Assembly: GCF_017310035.1 (NCBI RefSeq)
Contig: NZ_CP022296.1
Span: forward strand, 1,612,001 to 1,676,000
DNA from: Nocardioides sp. S5
Lineage (GTDB): Bacteria; Actinomycetota; Actinomycetes; Propionibacteriales; Nocardioidaceae
Direction: 5' to 3'
DNA: 64,000 bases
Part shown: positions 29,316-38,321 of the stretch, one piece after another
Layout of the letters: every line of letters starts with the position of its first letter
How positions within the stretch are numbered: position 1 is the stretch's first letter
Program-made: the position numbers and the translations under genes
The notes under the pieces: model-generated
Told to the model about the DNA's origin: nothing
What the model saw: the letters and a program-made list of their open reading frames with translations, nothing else
The model's database searches: none

Positions 29316-30399
29316 GCGAGACGTCCGTGACCGTGATGCCGAGCGCCGTCTCGAGCGCGGCCACCGGCTCGTCGAGCTCGCCCTTCCGGGGCCGCCGGGT
29401 CCCGGCGAACCACACCACCTCCAGCGGGCGCCGCCTCGCCGATCCGGTCGCTCGCCACCAGCCGGTGATCCGGCCGTCGACGAGCAGGGGCGGCAGCACC
29501 AGACCGTTGGCGCCGCTCCACAAGCGCCTGAGGTGTGCGGGCTCGGCGAACCGCTCTCGTCCCGCCGGCTCGTAGGCGCACATCAGCGCGTCGAACTCCG
29601 GCAGCAGCCGTACGCCGTCCAGCGCGCGCGGCAGGGGCGGGGCGGGGAGGTCGAGGTAGGTGCGACCGTCCGGACCCTCGACCCGGCCCAGGCCCACCCG
29701 GGCGTCGAGGTCGGCGACGAGCTCGTCGACCACCCGCAGCCCCATCCCCGACCACCACGCGAGGTCGTGGCGCGAGGCGGGGCCGTGGCTGCACAGGTGG
29801 AGCTCGACCACGTCGCCGACCGACGCGTCCGTGCCGCCGGGGAGGGTGCGGTACTCCGGCGCGCCCTGGCCGGACCAGTCGCCGTTCAGCGGACGGCGCA
29901 CGAGACCGCCGTGGCCGAAGGCGAGGTAGCGGCCGCCCTGACGGCCGGTGACCTCGTCGCGCCCCTCGTGCTCCAGGAGCCACCGGTGCAGGTGGTCGCG
30001 CAGCTCATCGGGGCTGCGCCACGTGGACGCGAAGTCCTCGGTGGACCGCCACAGGTCCTCGACCGTGGCGTGCCCCAGCCCCAGCATCCGTTGCCACGAG
30101 GTGCGCTGGCCGACGCGGGTGGCCGCCCCGAGGACGGCGTACGCCTCCGGGGTGGTCGTGTGCACGGTGCCGCGGATGGTGCTCCCGCGCACGACGGCAC
30201 CGGACTCGTAGGCCTCGGTGACCTCGGTGCGGCTGGTGCCCGGGAACCGGGCGGCGAGCGCGAGGAAGGGGGAGCGGGCGGTCTGCGACTGGACGGGGCC
30301 GATCCGGGCCAGCTGCTCCGCGACGCCGGGAGCCGCGCCGGGTCCGGGGAACTGGCGCGCGAGGGTCGCGGAGGCCAGCTCCTCCCACGTGCCGGCCAC
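29296..30399 (-). CDS. Winged-helix HTH_42 (AlkZ/YcaQ-type DNA glycosylase) family protein
   Basis: A 367-residue protein. RIGPVQSQTARSPFLAL carries the QxQ signature (Gln37 and Gln39) used by AlkZ/YcaQ glycosylases to unhook bulky or crosslinked bases. GSTIRGTVHTTTPEAY and LLPEFDALMCAYE also match this family. GTG 30399 lies 2 bases after the stop of the XdhC-like gene, so the two are one operon. Repair activity is inferred from the motif, not shown. Confidence 0.85.
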   Translation of the reverse strand: MAGTWEELASATLARQFPGPGAAPGVAEQLARIGPVQSQTARSPFLALAARFPGTSRTEVTEAYESGAVVRGSTIRGTVHTTTPEAYAVLGAATRVGQRTSWQRMLGLGHATVEDLWRSTEDFASTWRSPDELRDHLHRWLLEHEGRDEVTGRQGGRYLAFGHGGLVRRPLNGDWSGQGAPEYRTLPGGTDASVGDVVELHLCSHGPASRHDLAWWSGMGLRVVDELVADLDARVGLGRVEGPDGRTYLDLPAPPLPRALDGVRLLPEFDALMCAYEPAGRERFAEPAHLRRLWSGANGLVLPPLLVDGRITGWWRATGSARRRPLEVVWFAGTRRPRKGELDEPVAALETALGITVTDVSLTREAV

Positions 30400-30401
30400 G
30401 C

Positions 30402-30872
30402 TCAGTCGCGCATCGGTCCGCCGGGACGGCCGTAGCCGTCGGCCACGATCTCCGCCACCACCGACAGCGCGATCTCGCCCGGGGCCCTGCCGCCGAGGTC
30501 GTGCCCCGCCGGGACGTGCAGCGCGCCCACGTCGACGCCCTCCTCCACCAGCTCGTCGAGGAGGGACACGGCGCGGTGCCGGCTCGCCATCATCGCGACG
30601 TACGCCGCCGGCGAGGCCAGCGCGGCTCGCAGCACGCCAGGTGCGTCGGGGGCGTCGTGGTCGCAGAGGACCACGGCGTCACCTGGCTGCGGGTGCAGTC
30701 CGGGACCGCCGTCGTCGGCAGGCTCGACATGCACCTCGCGCCCCACGGCGGTCGCGATCGAGACGATCGCGCGGGAGATGGGGTTGTCGCTCAGGACCAG
30801 GATCCGGCCGTGCGCGGCGGTGTCGTCGGACCAGGGCTGCTGTCGCTCGCTCACCCGCCCACGATCGCACAT
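30402..30872 (-). CDS. XdhC-like Rossmann-domain protein (N-terminal domain absent)
   Basis: A 156-residue protein that matches only the C-terminal XdhC Rossmann domain: VVLCDHDAPD, AYVAMMASRHRAVSLLDEL and VPAGHDLGGRAPGEIALSVVAEIVA. Full XdhC/CoxI proteins also have an N-terminal cysteine-containing domain that is missing here, and no xanthine or CO dehydrogenase genes are near. It is either a nucleotide- or cofactor-binding stand-alone protein or a remnant. ATG 30872 or GTG 30854 may be the start; neither has a good ribosome site. Confidence 0.7.
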   Translation of the reverse strand: MCDRGRVSERQQPWSDDTAAHGRILVLSDNPISRAIVSIATAVGREVHVEPADDGGPGLHPQPGDAVVLCDHDAPDAPGVLRAALASPAAYVAMMASRHRAVSLLDELVEEGVDVGALHVPAGHDLGGRAPGEIALSVVAEIVADGYGRPGGPMRD

Positions 30873-30961
30873 CGACTGTGGCCCGGATCACGCCCGACGT
30901 ACTAGCCTGCCCCGATCACCGCACGCCGCCCCTGACCCCCGCCGGCAGAAAGAGTGACCGC

Positions 30962-31396
30962 ATGAGCGCATCCGTGATCGTGGGAATCGACGGGAGCGAG
31001 CCGAGCAGGCGCGCCGTCGATTTCGCCCTGAGCCTCGCCGAGTCGCAGGGGGTGGGCCTCGTCGTGGCCCACGTCATCCCCTGGTCCCCCTACTCCTTCA
31101 ACACCCCCACCGAGAACGAGGAGCGCGGCGAGCGCAAGCAGCAGGAGCTGCGCGCCGCCACCACCCAGATCATCGAACCGGCCGTCGAGGTCGCGTCGGG
31201 TCGCGCGTGCGAGGTGACGCCGGTGGTGCGCCACGGTGACCCCGTCGACACCCTTGTCGAGCTCGCCGGTGATTTCTCCGCGACGGCGATCGTGGTCGGC
31301 CGCACCGGCGACAGCCGCGTGAAGCGCGCCCTGTTCGGCTCGATCCCCGGCCACCTCGTGCACGAGAGCACCATCCCCGTGACGGTGGTGCCGTGA
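30962..31396 (+). CDS. Universal stress protein (UspA family)
   Basis: A 144-residue single-domain USP. It has [19 protein letters not shown] at the start and the ATP-binding motif near the end as [23 protein letters not shown] (G-2x-G-9x-G-S/T type). It overlaps the symporter start by one base as TGATG, so the two are coupled; USPs are often cotranscribed with transporters they modulate. TAGCCT at 30903-30908 is too far upstream for leaderless initiation. Confidence 0.92.
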   Translation: MSASVIVGIDGSEPSRRAVDFALSLAESQGVGLVVAHVIPWSPYSFNTPTENEERGERKQQELRAATTQIIEPAVEVASGRACEVTPVVRHGDPVDTLVELAGDFSATAIVVGRTGDSRVKRALFGSIPGHLVHESTIPVTVVP

Positions 31397-32823
31397 TGGA
31401 GGACGAACCCTTCTTCGACCGGATCCTCAACAAGATCACCGAGATCGTCTTCTACCCCGTCAACATCGGCGGGGTCGACATCCTGCCGATCGTCGTGTGG
31501 CTGATCGTGGCGGCGGTCTTCTTCACCGTCTACCTCGGCTTCCTCAACGTCCGCGGGTTCGCCCATGCGATCAACCTGGTGCGCGGCCGCTACTCCAGAC
31601 CGGAGGACGCCGGCGAGGTCTCGCACTTCCAGGCGCTCGCCACGGCCGTCTCCGGCACGGTCGGGCTGGGCAACATCGCCGGTGTGGCCGTGGCCATCAC
31701 CCTCGGCGGCCCCGGCGCGACCTTCTGGATGATCCTCGCGGGCTTCCTCGGCATGAGCACCAAGCTCGCCGAGTGCACCCTGGGCGTGAAGTACCGCAAG
31801 GAGCACGCGGACGGCACCGTCTCGGGCGGTCCGATGTACTACCTGCGCGACGGTCTCGCCGAGCTCGGGCTCAAGGGTCTCGGCAGGGTGCTGGCCGCCG
31901 CCTTCGCCGTCTTCTGCATCCTCGGCTCGCTCGGCGGCGGCAACATGTTCCAGGCCAACCAGGCGACGGCCCAGATCCTCGCCGTCACCGGCAACGAGGG
32001 CAACACCGGCCTCACGTGGGCGATCGGCATCGCGTTCGCCCTCGCGGTGGGCATGGTCATCCTCGGCGGCATCAAGTCGATCGCCCGGGTGACGGAGAAG
32101 ATCGTGCCCTTCATGGCTGCCCTCTACCTGCTGGCGTGCCTGGTCGTGATCCTCGCGAACCTCGAGAAGGTCCCCGGTGCCTTCGGCGACATCGTCTCGG
32201 GCGCCTTCAGCCCCGAGGGCATCACCGGCGGTGTCGTCGGCGTGCTCATCGTCGGATTCCAGCGCGCGGCCTTCTCCAACGAGGCCGGCATCGGCTCCGC
32301 CTCGATCGCCCACTCGGCGGTCAAGACCAACGAGCCCTCGACCGAGGGCCACGTGGCGCTGCTCGAGCCGTTCATCGACACCATCGTGATCTGCACGATG
32401 ACCGCGCTGATGATCGTCATCAGCGGGGTGTGGGAGGACGGCGAAGGGGCGGAGGGTGTCGCCCTGACGTCCTCGGCCTTCGAGACCGTCGTGCCGTGGT
32501 TCCCCAACGTGCTCGCCGTCGCGGTCATCCTCTTCGCGTTCTCGACGATGATCTCGTGGTCCTACTACGGCATGAAGGCCACCGGCTACCTCTTCGGGGA
32601 CAACCAGACCGCCGAGAACGTCTACAAGGTGGTCTTCTGCATCTTCACCGTCCTGGGCTCCGTCACCGCGCTGGACGCGGTGCTGGGCTTCTCCGACGCC
32701 GCCATCTTCTTGATGTCGGTGCCCAACGTCATCGGCCTCTACATCCTGGCCCGGGTCCTCAGGAAGGAGCTCGCCCAGTACCGCGCCAAGCTCACCACCG
32801 GCGAGATCCAGCGGGTGAAGTAG
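31396..32823 (+). CDS. Alanine/glycine:cation symporter (AGCS family)
   Basis: A 475-residue transporter. [25 protein letters not shown] is the AGCS signature near residues 78-102, followed by [26 protein letters not shown] and a C-terminal [16 protein letters not shown]. About 11 membrane helices. It imports alanine or glycine with Na+ or H+. ATG 31396 is chosen; a GTG one codon earlier is possible. Confidence 0.95.
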   Translation: MEDEPFFDRILNKITEIVFYPVNIGGVDILPIVVWLIVAAVFFTVYLGFLNVRGFAHAINLVRGRYSRPEDAGEVSHFQALATAVSGTVGLGNIAGVAVAITLGGPGATFWMILAGFLGMSTKLAECTLGVKYRKEHADGTVSGGPMYYLRDGLAELGLKGLGRVLAAAFAVFCILGSLGGGNMFQANQATAQILAVTGNEGNTGLTWAIGIAFALAVGMVILGGIKSIARVTEKIVPFMAALYLLACLVVILANLEKVPGAFGDIVSGAFSPEGITGGVVGVLIVGFQRAAFSNEAGIGSASIAHSAVKTNEPSTEGHVALLEPFIDTIVICTMTALMIVISGVWEDGEGAEGVALTSSAFETVVPWFPNVLAVAVILFAFSTMISWSYYGMKATGYLFGDNQTAENVYKVVFCIFTVLGSVTALDAVLGFSDAAIFLMSVPNVIGLYILARVLRKELAQYRAKLTTGEIQRVK

Positions 32824-32848
32824 CAGGGCACCTGCCTAGGCTCGCCGC

Positions 32849-33781
32849 ATGCCTCTCCCCGTTCCCGCAGGACTGCTGTCCCAGCGGGAGCTGGGGGAGG
32901 ACTGGGCGCGCTGGCTGGACCGCCTGCCACGCTCGGCCGAGGAGCTCGTGGCGGAGTGGCGGCTCACCCCGAGCGCCGCTCCGCTGCACGGCTACTGCTC
33001 GCTGGTCCTCCCGGTCACCGACGCCGACGGCACCGCGGCCGCCCTCAAGATCACCTTCGACGGCGACGACGAGTCGCGCCACGAGGCGCTGGCGCTGCAG
33101 CACTGGGGTGGACGAGGCGCCGTACGCCTCCTGCGCGCCGACCCGCGGCGGCGCGCCCTGCTGCTGGCGTGGCTGCCCGGCCCCGACCTCGCGGACACCT
33201 GGGACGTCGAGGCGTGCGAGGTGGTCGGCGACCTCTACGGCCGGCTCCACATCCCTGCGATGCCGCAGCTGGCGCGCCTGGAGTCGTACGTCGAGCGGTG
33301 GCTGCGCGACCTCGACGGGCTCGGGCGCGACGCGCCGGTCCCGCGGCGCTACGTCGAGCAGGCGCTGGCCCTCGGGCCGGCGCTGCTGGCGGACGCTCCG
33401 GCTCCGGTCGTCGTGCACGGCGACCTCCACTACTCCAACGTGATCGCCGACGCGACGGGGGAGTGGGCGGCCATCGACCCCAAGCCGATGGCAGGTGACC
33501 CGCACTACGAGCCGGCGCCCCTGCTCTGGAACCGGATGGAGGAGCTGAGCGGACCCGGCGCTGTCGGCTCGGTGCGCGACGGCCTGCGACGGCGCTTCCA
33601 CGCGGTGGTCGACGCCGGCGGCCTCGACGAGGACCGCGCCCGGGACTGGGTGGTGGTGCGGATGGTGCTCAACGCGGGCTGGACGGTGCAGGACGCCCGA
33701 CGTGCCGAGCGCCGGCTCAGTGGCGAGGAGCAGGAGTGGATCACCCGGTGCATCGCGGTCACCAAGGCTGTCCAGGACTGA
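32849..33781 (+). CDS. APH(6)-like aminoglycoside/hydroxyurea phosphotransferase-family kinase
   Basis: A 310-residue protein of the PF04655-type family that includes streptomycin 6-kinases. ALKITFDGDDES carries the nucleotide Lys, VVHGDLHYSNVI is the catalytic loop, and AIDPKPMAGDPHYE the metal-binding segment. TAGGCT (32837-32842) ends 6 bases before ATG 32849. The true substrate is unknown. It has low similarity to the tandem APH-fold kinases at 18.5-20.4 kb, so it is not a recent duplicate. Confidence 0.87.
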   Translation: MPLPVPAGLLSQRELGEDWARWLDRLPRSAEELVAEWRLTPSAAPLHGYCSLVLPVTDADGTAAALKITFDGDDESRHEALALQHWGGRGAVRLLRADPRRRALLLAWLPGPDLADTWDVEACEVVGDLYGRLHIPAMPQLARLESYVERWLRDLDGLGRDAPVPRRYVEQALALGPALLADAPAPVVVHGDLHYSNVIADATGEWAAIDPKPMAGDPHYEPAPLLWNRMEELSGPGAVGSVRDGLRRRFHAVVDAGGLDEDRARDWVVVRMVLNAGWTVQDARRAERRLSGEEQEWITRCIAVTKAVQD

Positions 33782-33852
33782 CCCTCCGGACCTGCCGGCG
33801 GGGGCGGAAGTCGCCATCGGTGGCCAAGGTCCGGACAAATGCGGGTGTTTGC

Positions 33853-33864
33853 TACCGCTCGGTA
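33853..33864. promoter_or_regulatory. Candidate TetR-type operator upstream of fadD
   Basis: TACCG-CT-CGGTA is a perfect 5-2-5 inverted repeat in a short A+T-richer stretch (GTTTGC on the left, AACC on the right). It precedes a possible -10 TAGGTT at 33877-33882. Fatty-acid regulators of the TetR family bind palindromes of this kind. Confidence 0.5.
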
Positions 33865-33910
33865 AACCCAGTGATCTAGGTTACAGCCAAGTCAGCCCAG
33901 CACGCCCCGC

Positions 33911-33934
33911 TGCGTGACGCTGCCGCGTCACGCA
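33911..33934. promoter_or_regulatory. Perfect 10-bp inverted repeat in fadD leader
   Basis: TGCGTGACGC-TGCC-GCGTCACGCA folds as a strong hairpin or acts as a second operator, 22 bases before the fadD start. No U tract follows, so it is not a typical terminator. Confidence 0.55.
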
Positions 33935-33956
33935 AAGACGAATGAGTAGGTAACAG

Positions 33957-35777
33957 ATGCCGACCACGATCGACACGACCTTCCTCGACACGATGCCGCC
34001 CAACGTGGCCGTCCAGTTCTTCGACCGCGTCACCGCGACCCCCGACGCGGAGGCCTTCCGTTTCCCGCGCGGCGAGGCGTGGGAGTCGGTCACCTGGAAG
34101 CAGGCAGGAGACAAGGTCGAGGCTCTCGCCGCGGGCCTGATCGCGCTGGGTGTCCAGCCCGAGCAGCGCGTCGGCATCGCCTCCGGCACCCGCTACGAGT
34201 GGATCCTCGCCGACCTGGCCATCATGTGCGCCGCCGGTGCGACCACCACGGTCTACCCGACCACCAACGCCGAGGACACCGTCTACATCCTCGGCGACTC
34301 CGAGAGCCGTGTCGTCTTCGCCGAGGACGACGAGCAGCTCGCCAAGCTGGTCGCGCACCGTGCCGAGCTGCCCCACGTCAGCAAGGTCGTCACCTTCGAG
34401 GGCAAGGCCGACGGGGACTGGGTGATCTCGCTCGACGACCTCGCCGCGATGGGCGCCCAGAAGCTGGCCGAGCAGCCCGACATCGTGCGTACGACGTCCG
34501 CGGCGATCGCTCCCGACCAGCTCGCGACCCTGATCTACACCTCCGGCACGACCGGTCGGCCCAAGGGCGTGCGCCTGCGCCACTCGTCGTGGGTCTACGA
34601 GGGCGAGGCCATCCGCGCGCAGGGCATCCTCTCCGAGACGGACCTCGAGTTCCGCTGGCTGCCGATGGCGCACTCCTTCGGCAAGGTGCTGATGTCGACG
34701 CAGATGGCGTGCGGCTTCGCCGCCGCGATCGACGGCCGCGTCGACAAGATCGTCGACAACCTGGGCGTCGTGAAGCCGACGTTCATGGGTGCCGCGCCGC
34801 GCATCTTCGAGAAGGCCCATGGCCGCATCGTCACCATGCAGGCCGCCGAGGGCGGGGCGAAGGAGAAGCTCTTCAAGGCCGCCTTCGCCACCGGCCTCGA
34901 GGTCGAGCGCCTCAAGCGCGAGGGCAAGTCGGTCCCGATCGGGCTCAAGGTCAAGCACGGCCTGTTCGACAAGCTCGTCTTCAGCAAGGTCCGCGACCGC
35001 TTCGGTGGACGCGTCCGCTTCTTCATCTCCGGCGCAGCGGCGCTCAACCGCGACATCGCCGAGTGGTTCGGCGCGGCCGGCATCACCATCCTCGAGGGCT
35101 ACGGCCTCACCGAGACCTCGGCCGGGTCGTTCGTGAACCACCCCGACCGCAACAAGTTCGGCACCGTCGGCCCGGTGTTCCCCGGCAGCGAGGTGAAGCT
35201 CGGCGACAACGACGAGGTCATGATCAAGGGCCCCGGCGTCATGGACGGCTACCACAACCTCCCCGAGGAGACCGCCCGCACGCTCACCAGCGACGGCTGG
35301 CTGCACACCGGTGACAAGGGCGCCCTCGACGCGGACGGCCACCTGGTCATCACCGGCCGGATCAAGGAGCTGTTCAAGACCTCCGGCGGCAAGTACATCG
35401 CCCCGCCGGCGATCGAGTCGAAGTTCAAGGCCGTGTGCCCCTACGCCAGCCAGTTCATGGTGTTCGGCGAGGACCGCAACTACTGCGTCGCGCTCGTGAC
35501 CCTCGACCCCGACGCGATGGCGGGCTGGGCCGAGGCCAACGGCATGAGCGGTGCGTCCTACACCGAGATCGTCCAGTCGGAGGCCGTCCACGCGATGGTC
35601 GCCGGCTACGTCGACGAGCTCAACAGCCACCTCAACCGCTGGGAGACCATCAAGAAGTGGAAGCTCCTCGACCACGACCTCACGGTCGAGTCGGGCGAGC
35701 TCACCCCCTCGATGAAGGTCAAGCGCAACGTCGTCCAGGGCAACCACCAGGCGCTGATCGACGAGATGTACGCCTGA
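33957..35777 (+). CDS. fadD: Long-chain acyl-CoA synthetase (AMP-forming)
   Basis: A 606-residue ANL-superfamily ligase (fatty acid plus ATP plus CoA to acyl-CoA). It has the P-loop LIYTSGTTGRPKGVRLRHSS near residue 184, A5 GYGLTETSAG near 380, A7 GWLHTGDKG near 446 and A8 ITGRIKELFKTSGGKYIAPP near 463, then the catalytic Lys in TPSMKVKRN. It resembles the mycobacterial FadD15 group. ATG 33957 follows AGTAGG. Two inverted repeats upstream suggest regulation by fatty-acid status. Confidence 0.93.
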   Translation: MPTTIDTTFLDTMPPNVAVQFFDRVTATPDAEAFRFPRGEAWESVTWKQAGDKVEALAAGLIALGVQPEQRVGIASGTRYEWILADLAIMCAAGATTTVYPTTNAEDTVYILGDSESRVVFAEDDEQLAKLVAHRAELPHVSKVVTFEGKADGDWVISLDDLAAMGAQKLAEQPDIVRTTSAAIAPDQLATLIYTSGTTGRPKGVRLRHSSWVYEGEAIRAQGILSETDLEFRWLPMAHSFGKVLMSTQMACGFAAAIDGRVDKIVDNLGVVKPTFMGAAPRIFEKAHGRIVTMQAAEGGAKEKLFKAAFATGLEVERLKREGKSVPIGLKVKHGLFDKLVFSKVRDRFGGRVRFFISGAAALNRDIAEWFGAAGITILEGYGLTETSAGSFVNHPDRNKFGTVGPVFPGSEVKLGDNDEVMIKGPGVMDGYHNLPEETARTLTSDGWLHTGDKGALDADGHLVITGRIKELFKTSGGKYIAPPAIESKFKAVCPYASQFMVFGEDRNYCVALVTLDPDAMAGWAEANGMSGASYTEIVQSEAVHAMVAGYVDELNSHLNRWETIKKWKLLDHDLTVESGELTPSMKVKRNVVQGNHQALIDEMYA

Positions 35778-35788
35778 CACGTCGTCCG

Positions 35789-35826
35789 CGAACGGGTGCC
35801 GGTGGGAGACCACTGGCACCCGTTCG
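35789..35826 (+). terminator. Terminator after fadD
   Basis: CGAACGGGTGCC and GGCACCCGTTCG form a 12-bp outer stem, with GTGG/CCAC continuing inside around GAGA. Confidence 0.8.
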
Positions 35827-35853
35827 GCGTCTGCGGCGTGGTTGGATACCGGC

Positions 35854-37071
35854 GTGCCCCCCGCGCAGCCCGACGGCGACGTCGCCCCCGAGGACGGCCT
35901 GCTGCCCGACGAGGCGTGGGCCGAGTTCGGCAGCAAGCCCTTCGGCCTCTACGTCCACGTCCCGTTCTGCAGCGTGCGCTGCGGCTACTGCGACTTCAAC
36001 ACCTACACCGCCCACGAGCTCGGCGACGAGGTCGGCGCCAGCCGCTCGTCGTACGCCGAGGCGGCGATCCGCGAGATCAGGTTCGCCCGCCAGGTGCTGG
36101 GTCACCGCGACGTCAAGATCGAGACGATCTTCTTCGGCGGTGGTACGCCGACGCTGCTGAAGCCCGCCGACCTCGGCGCGATCGTGGCGAGCGCGGCCGC
36201 GGAGTTCGGGCTGGCCGACGGTGTGGAGATCACCACCGAGGCCAACCCCGACAGCGTCGCCGCCTGGGACCTCGAGGAGCTGCGGACGGCGGGCTTCAAC
36301 CGCGTCAGCTTCGGCATGCAGTCCGCCGTCGACCACGTCCTGCGGACCCTCGACCGCACGCACGACCCGATGCGGGTGCCGGCGGCCGTCGAGTGGGCGC
36401 GGCGGGCGGGCTTCGACGACATCAGCCTCGACCTGATCTACGGCACGCCGGGGGAGTCGCTCGGGGACTGGGAGACGTCCGTCGAGGCGGCCCTGGCGTG
36501 CGAGCCGGACCACGTCTCGGCCTACTCGCTCATCGTCGAGGACGGCACCGCGCTGGCCAGGCAGGTCAAGCGCGGAGAGCTGCCGATGCCTGACGAGGAC
36601 GACCTCGCCGACAAGTACCAGCTCGCCGACGAGCGCTTCGGCGCCGCCGGGCTCGGATGGTACGAGGTGTCCAACTGGGCCACGTCGCCCCAGCACCGCT
36701 GCCGGCACAACATGCTCTACTGGACCGGCGGGCACTGGTGGGGCGTCGGCCCCGGTGCGCACTCCCACGTCGGCGGCACCCGCTGGTGGAACGTCAAGCA
36801 CCCCACGGCGTACGCCGACCGGCTGGCGCGCGGTGTCTCACCGGCACTCGCGCGCGAGGTGCTCGGCTACCGCGACCAGCGCGTCGAGCGGGTGCTGCTC
36901 GAGATCCGCCTGGTGGACGGCCTGCCGGTGACGGCCCTCGAGGCCGCCGGGCGCGCCCAGGTCGCCCGCCTCGTCGCCGACGGCCTCGTCGAGCTCGCCA
37001 CCGAGCGGCTCGTGCTCACCCCGCGCGGTCGGCTCCTCGCCGACGCCGTGGTCCGCGACCTCGTCGACTGA
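35854..37071 (+). CDS. hemW: Radical SAM heme chaperone HemW (HemN-like)
   Basis: A 405-residue protein. YVHVPFCSVRCGYCDFN contains the CxxxCxxC that binds the 4Fe-4S cluster, followed by FFGGGTPTLL, ITTEANPD and RVSFGMQS, all typical of HemW. It transfers heme to apo-proteins rather than oxidising coproporphyrinogen. GTG 35854 is chosen because TTGGAT ends 6 bases before it; a TTG 4 codons upstream is possible. hemW-DUF3097-hrcA is a recurrent actinobacterial order. Confidence 0.95.
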   Translation: MPPAQPDGDVAPEDGLLPDEAWAEFGSKPFGLYVHVPFCSVRCGYCDFNTYTAHELGDEVGASRSSYAEAAIREIRFARQVLGHRDVKIETIFFGGGTPTLLKPADLGAIVASAAAEFGLADGVEITTEANPDSVAAWDLEELRTAGFNRVSFGMQSAVDHVLRTLDRTHDPMRVPAAVEWARRAGFDDISLDLIYGTPGESLGDWETSVEAALACEPDHVSAYSLIVEDGTALARQVKRGELPMPDEDDLADKYQLADERFGAAGLGWYEVSNWATSPQHRCRHNMLYWTGGHWWGVGPGAHSHVGGTRWWNVKHPTAYADRLARGVSPALAREVLGYRDQRVERVLLEIRLVDGLPVTALEAAGRAQVARLVADGLVELATERLVLTPRGRLLADAVVRDLVD

Positions 37072-37116
37072 ACCCCTCTCGCCGGTCCCTCCCTCGGAAG
37101 TCTCGCCATCGGTTGC

Positions 37117-37178
37117 GTTCCCCGGGTACCCGGGGAACCTGGAGCTTCCACCCCGAAGCGTCGGGGGTGAGGCTCCAG
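37117..37178. terminator. Double hairpin between hemW and DUF3097 gene
   Basis: First is a perfect 22-base palindrome (37117-37138), whose core is CCCCGGGTACCCGGGG. It is followed at once by CTGGAGC (37139-37145) pairing with GCTCCAG (37172-37178), with an inner CACCCCGA-AGCG-TCGGGG stem. The two genes converge here, so it is a two-sided terminator. Confidence 0.75.
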
Positions 37179-37202
37179 CTTCGATATGGAACCTCGCTCC
37201 GC

Positions 37203-38051
37203 TCAGGGCTGGGTCGTGAAGTCGATGAGCTCCTCGACCCGCCCGAGCAGCGCGGGCTCGAGGTCGGCGTACGACGTCACGCGGCCCAGGATGTGCTTCC
37301 ACGCCCGCGCGATGTCGGCCTGGTTGCGGTGCGGCCAGCCGAGCTGCTGGCACGTGCCGGTCTTCCAGTCGATGCCCCGGGGCACGTCGGGCCAGCGCGG
37401 GATGCCGAGACGCTCGGGCTTGACCGCCTGCCAGACGTCGATGAACGGGTGGCCGACGACGAGGACGTGCTTGCCGACGGGCGACTTCGCGATGCCCTGC
37501 GCGATCCGGGCCTCCTTCGAGCCCGGGACGAGGTGGTCCACGAGCACGCCCACCCGTCGCTGCGGGCCCGGCCTGAAGTCACGCAGGTGGTCGGCCAGGT
37601 CGTCGACGCCGCCGAGGTACTCCACCACGACGCCCTCGATGCGGAGGTCGTCGCCCCACACCTTCTCGACGAGCTCGGCGTCGTGGCGCCCCTCGACGAA
37701 GATACGGCTGGCGCGCGCGACCCGGGCCTTGGCGCCGTGGACCGCGACGGATCCGGACGCAGTCCGTGTCGGGGCGGCGGGAGCGCCGCCGCGGACGGGA
37801 CGCGTGAGGATCACCGGCCTGCCCTCGAGCAGGAAGCCGGGGCCGAGCGGGAACGTACGCCGCTTGCCGCGCCGGTCCTCCAGCGTCAGCGTGTCGATGT
37901 CGCGGTCGACCGCGACCACCTCCCCGCACCAGTCGGTGGTGACCTCCTCGACGACCATGCCGAGCTCGGTCGGGGTCTCGACCGCCCGGCCCTTGGCCGG
38001 GACACGCCAGTCGCCGGAGAGGACGTCGCTTCCGTATCGATCCTGGGTCAC
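37203..38051 (-). CDS. DUF3097 family protein
   Basis: A 282-residue protein conserved in actinobacteria beside hemW and hrcA. The N-terminal third binds an unknown ligand (WCGEVVAVDRDIDTLTLEDRRGKRRTF). The second part has ASRIFVEGRHDAELVEKVWG and VGVLVDHLVPGSKEARI, which resembles a Toprim-like core with acidic residues; this is my reading and no catalysis is established. GTG 38051 follows minus-strand TAACGT by 6 bases. Confidence 0.9.
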   Translation of the reverse strand: MTQDRYGSDVLSGDWRVPAKGRAVETPTELGMVVEEVTTDWCGEVVAVDRDIDTLTLEDRRGKRRTFPLGPGFLLEGRPVILTRPVRGGAPAAPTRTASGSVAVHGAKARVARASRIFVEGRHDAELVEKVWGDDLRIEGVVVEYLGGVDDLADHLRDFRPGPQRRVGVLVDHLVPGSKEARIAQGIAKSPVGKHVLVVGHPFIDVWQAVKPERLGIPRWPDVPRGIDWKTGTCQQLGWPHRNQADIARAWKHILGRVTSYADLEPALLGRVEELIDFTTQP

Positions 38052-38055
38052 CGGG

Positions 38056-38063
38056 ATACGTTA
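38056..38063. promoter_or_regulatory. Overlapping divergent -10 elements
   Basis: ATACGTTA contains TACGTT (38057-38062) reading right, 9 bases before ATG 38072, and TAACGT (38063-38058) reading left, 6 bases before GTG 38051. The two starts are only 20 bases apart. Confidence 0.5.
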
Positions 38064-38071
38064 GGCGCCTC

Positions 38072-38308
38072 ATGGGCGGAAAACGGGGGTGGCACGCCGT
38101 GGCAGCACGCGCGACGACGAACGCGACGGCACGGTCGAGGACCGGGCAGCGGCTCCGGCGGTGGATCGGCCTCGACTACGAGGAGGACGGCGTCTTCCGC
38201 CCGGTGCGGCTCTCGCTGGCCGTCGACCTGGGCATCTCGGTGGGCATCGTCGTCCTGGTGGTGGGCAGCTTCGCGGGCTTCATCGCATGGCTGGCGAGCA
38301 CGCAGTGA
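38072..38308 (+). CDS. Small single-helix membrane protein A
   Basis: A 78-residue protein: basic N-terminus, then LDYEEDGVFRPVRLSLA, then one membrane helix (ISVGIVVLVVGSFAGFIAWLA) at the C-terminus. It is paralogous to the next gene, sharing the YEE...D segment and the terminal VGIVxxxVGxFAGFIAxLA. It is probably a tail-anchored or C-in protein of unknown function. Confidence 0.75.
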   Translation: MGGKRGWHAVAARATTNATARSRTGQRLRRWIGLDYEEDGVFRPVRLSLAVDLGISVGIVVLVVGSFAGFIAWLASTQ

Positions 38309-38321
38309 GCGAGGTGCGCGC

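Noticed and set aside
33911..33934. Terminator of the upstream kinase gene
   Set aside because: The hairpin is 130 bases past that gene, lacks a U tract and lies after the likely fadD promoter, so a regulatory role fits better.
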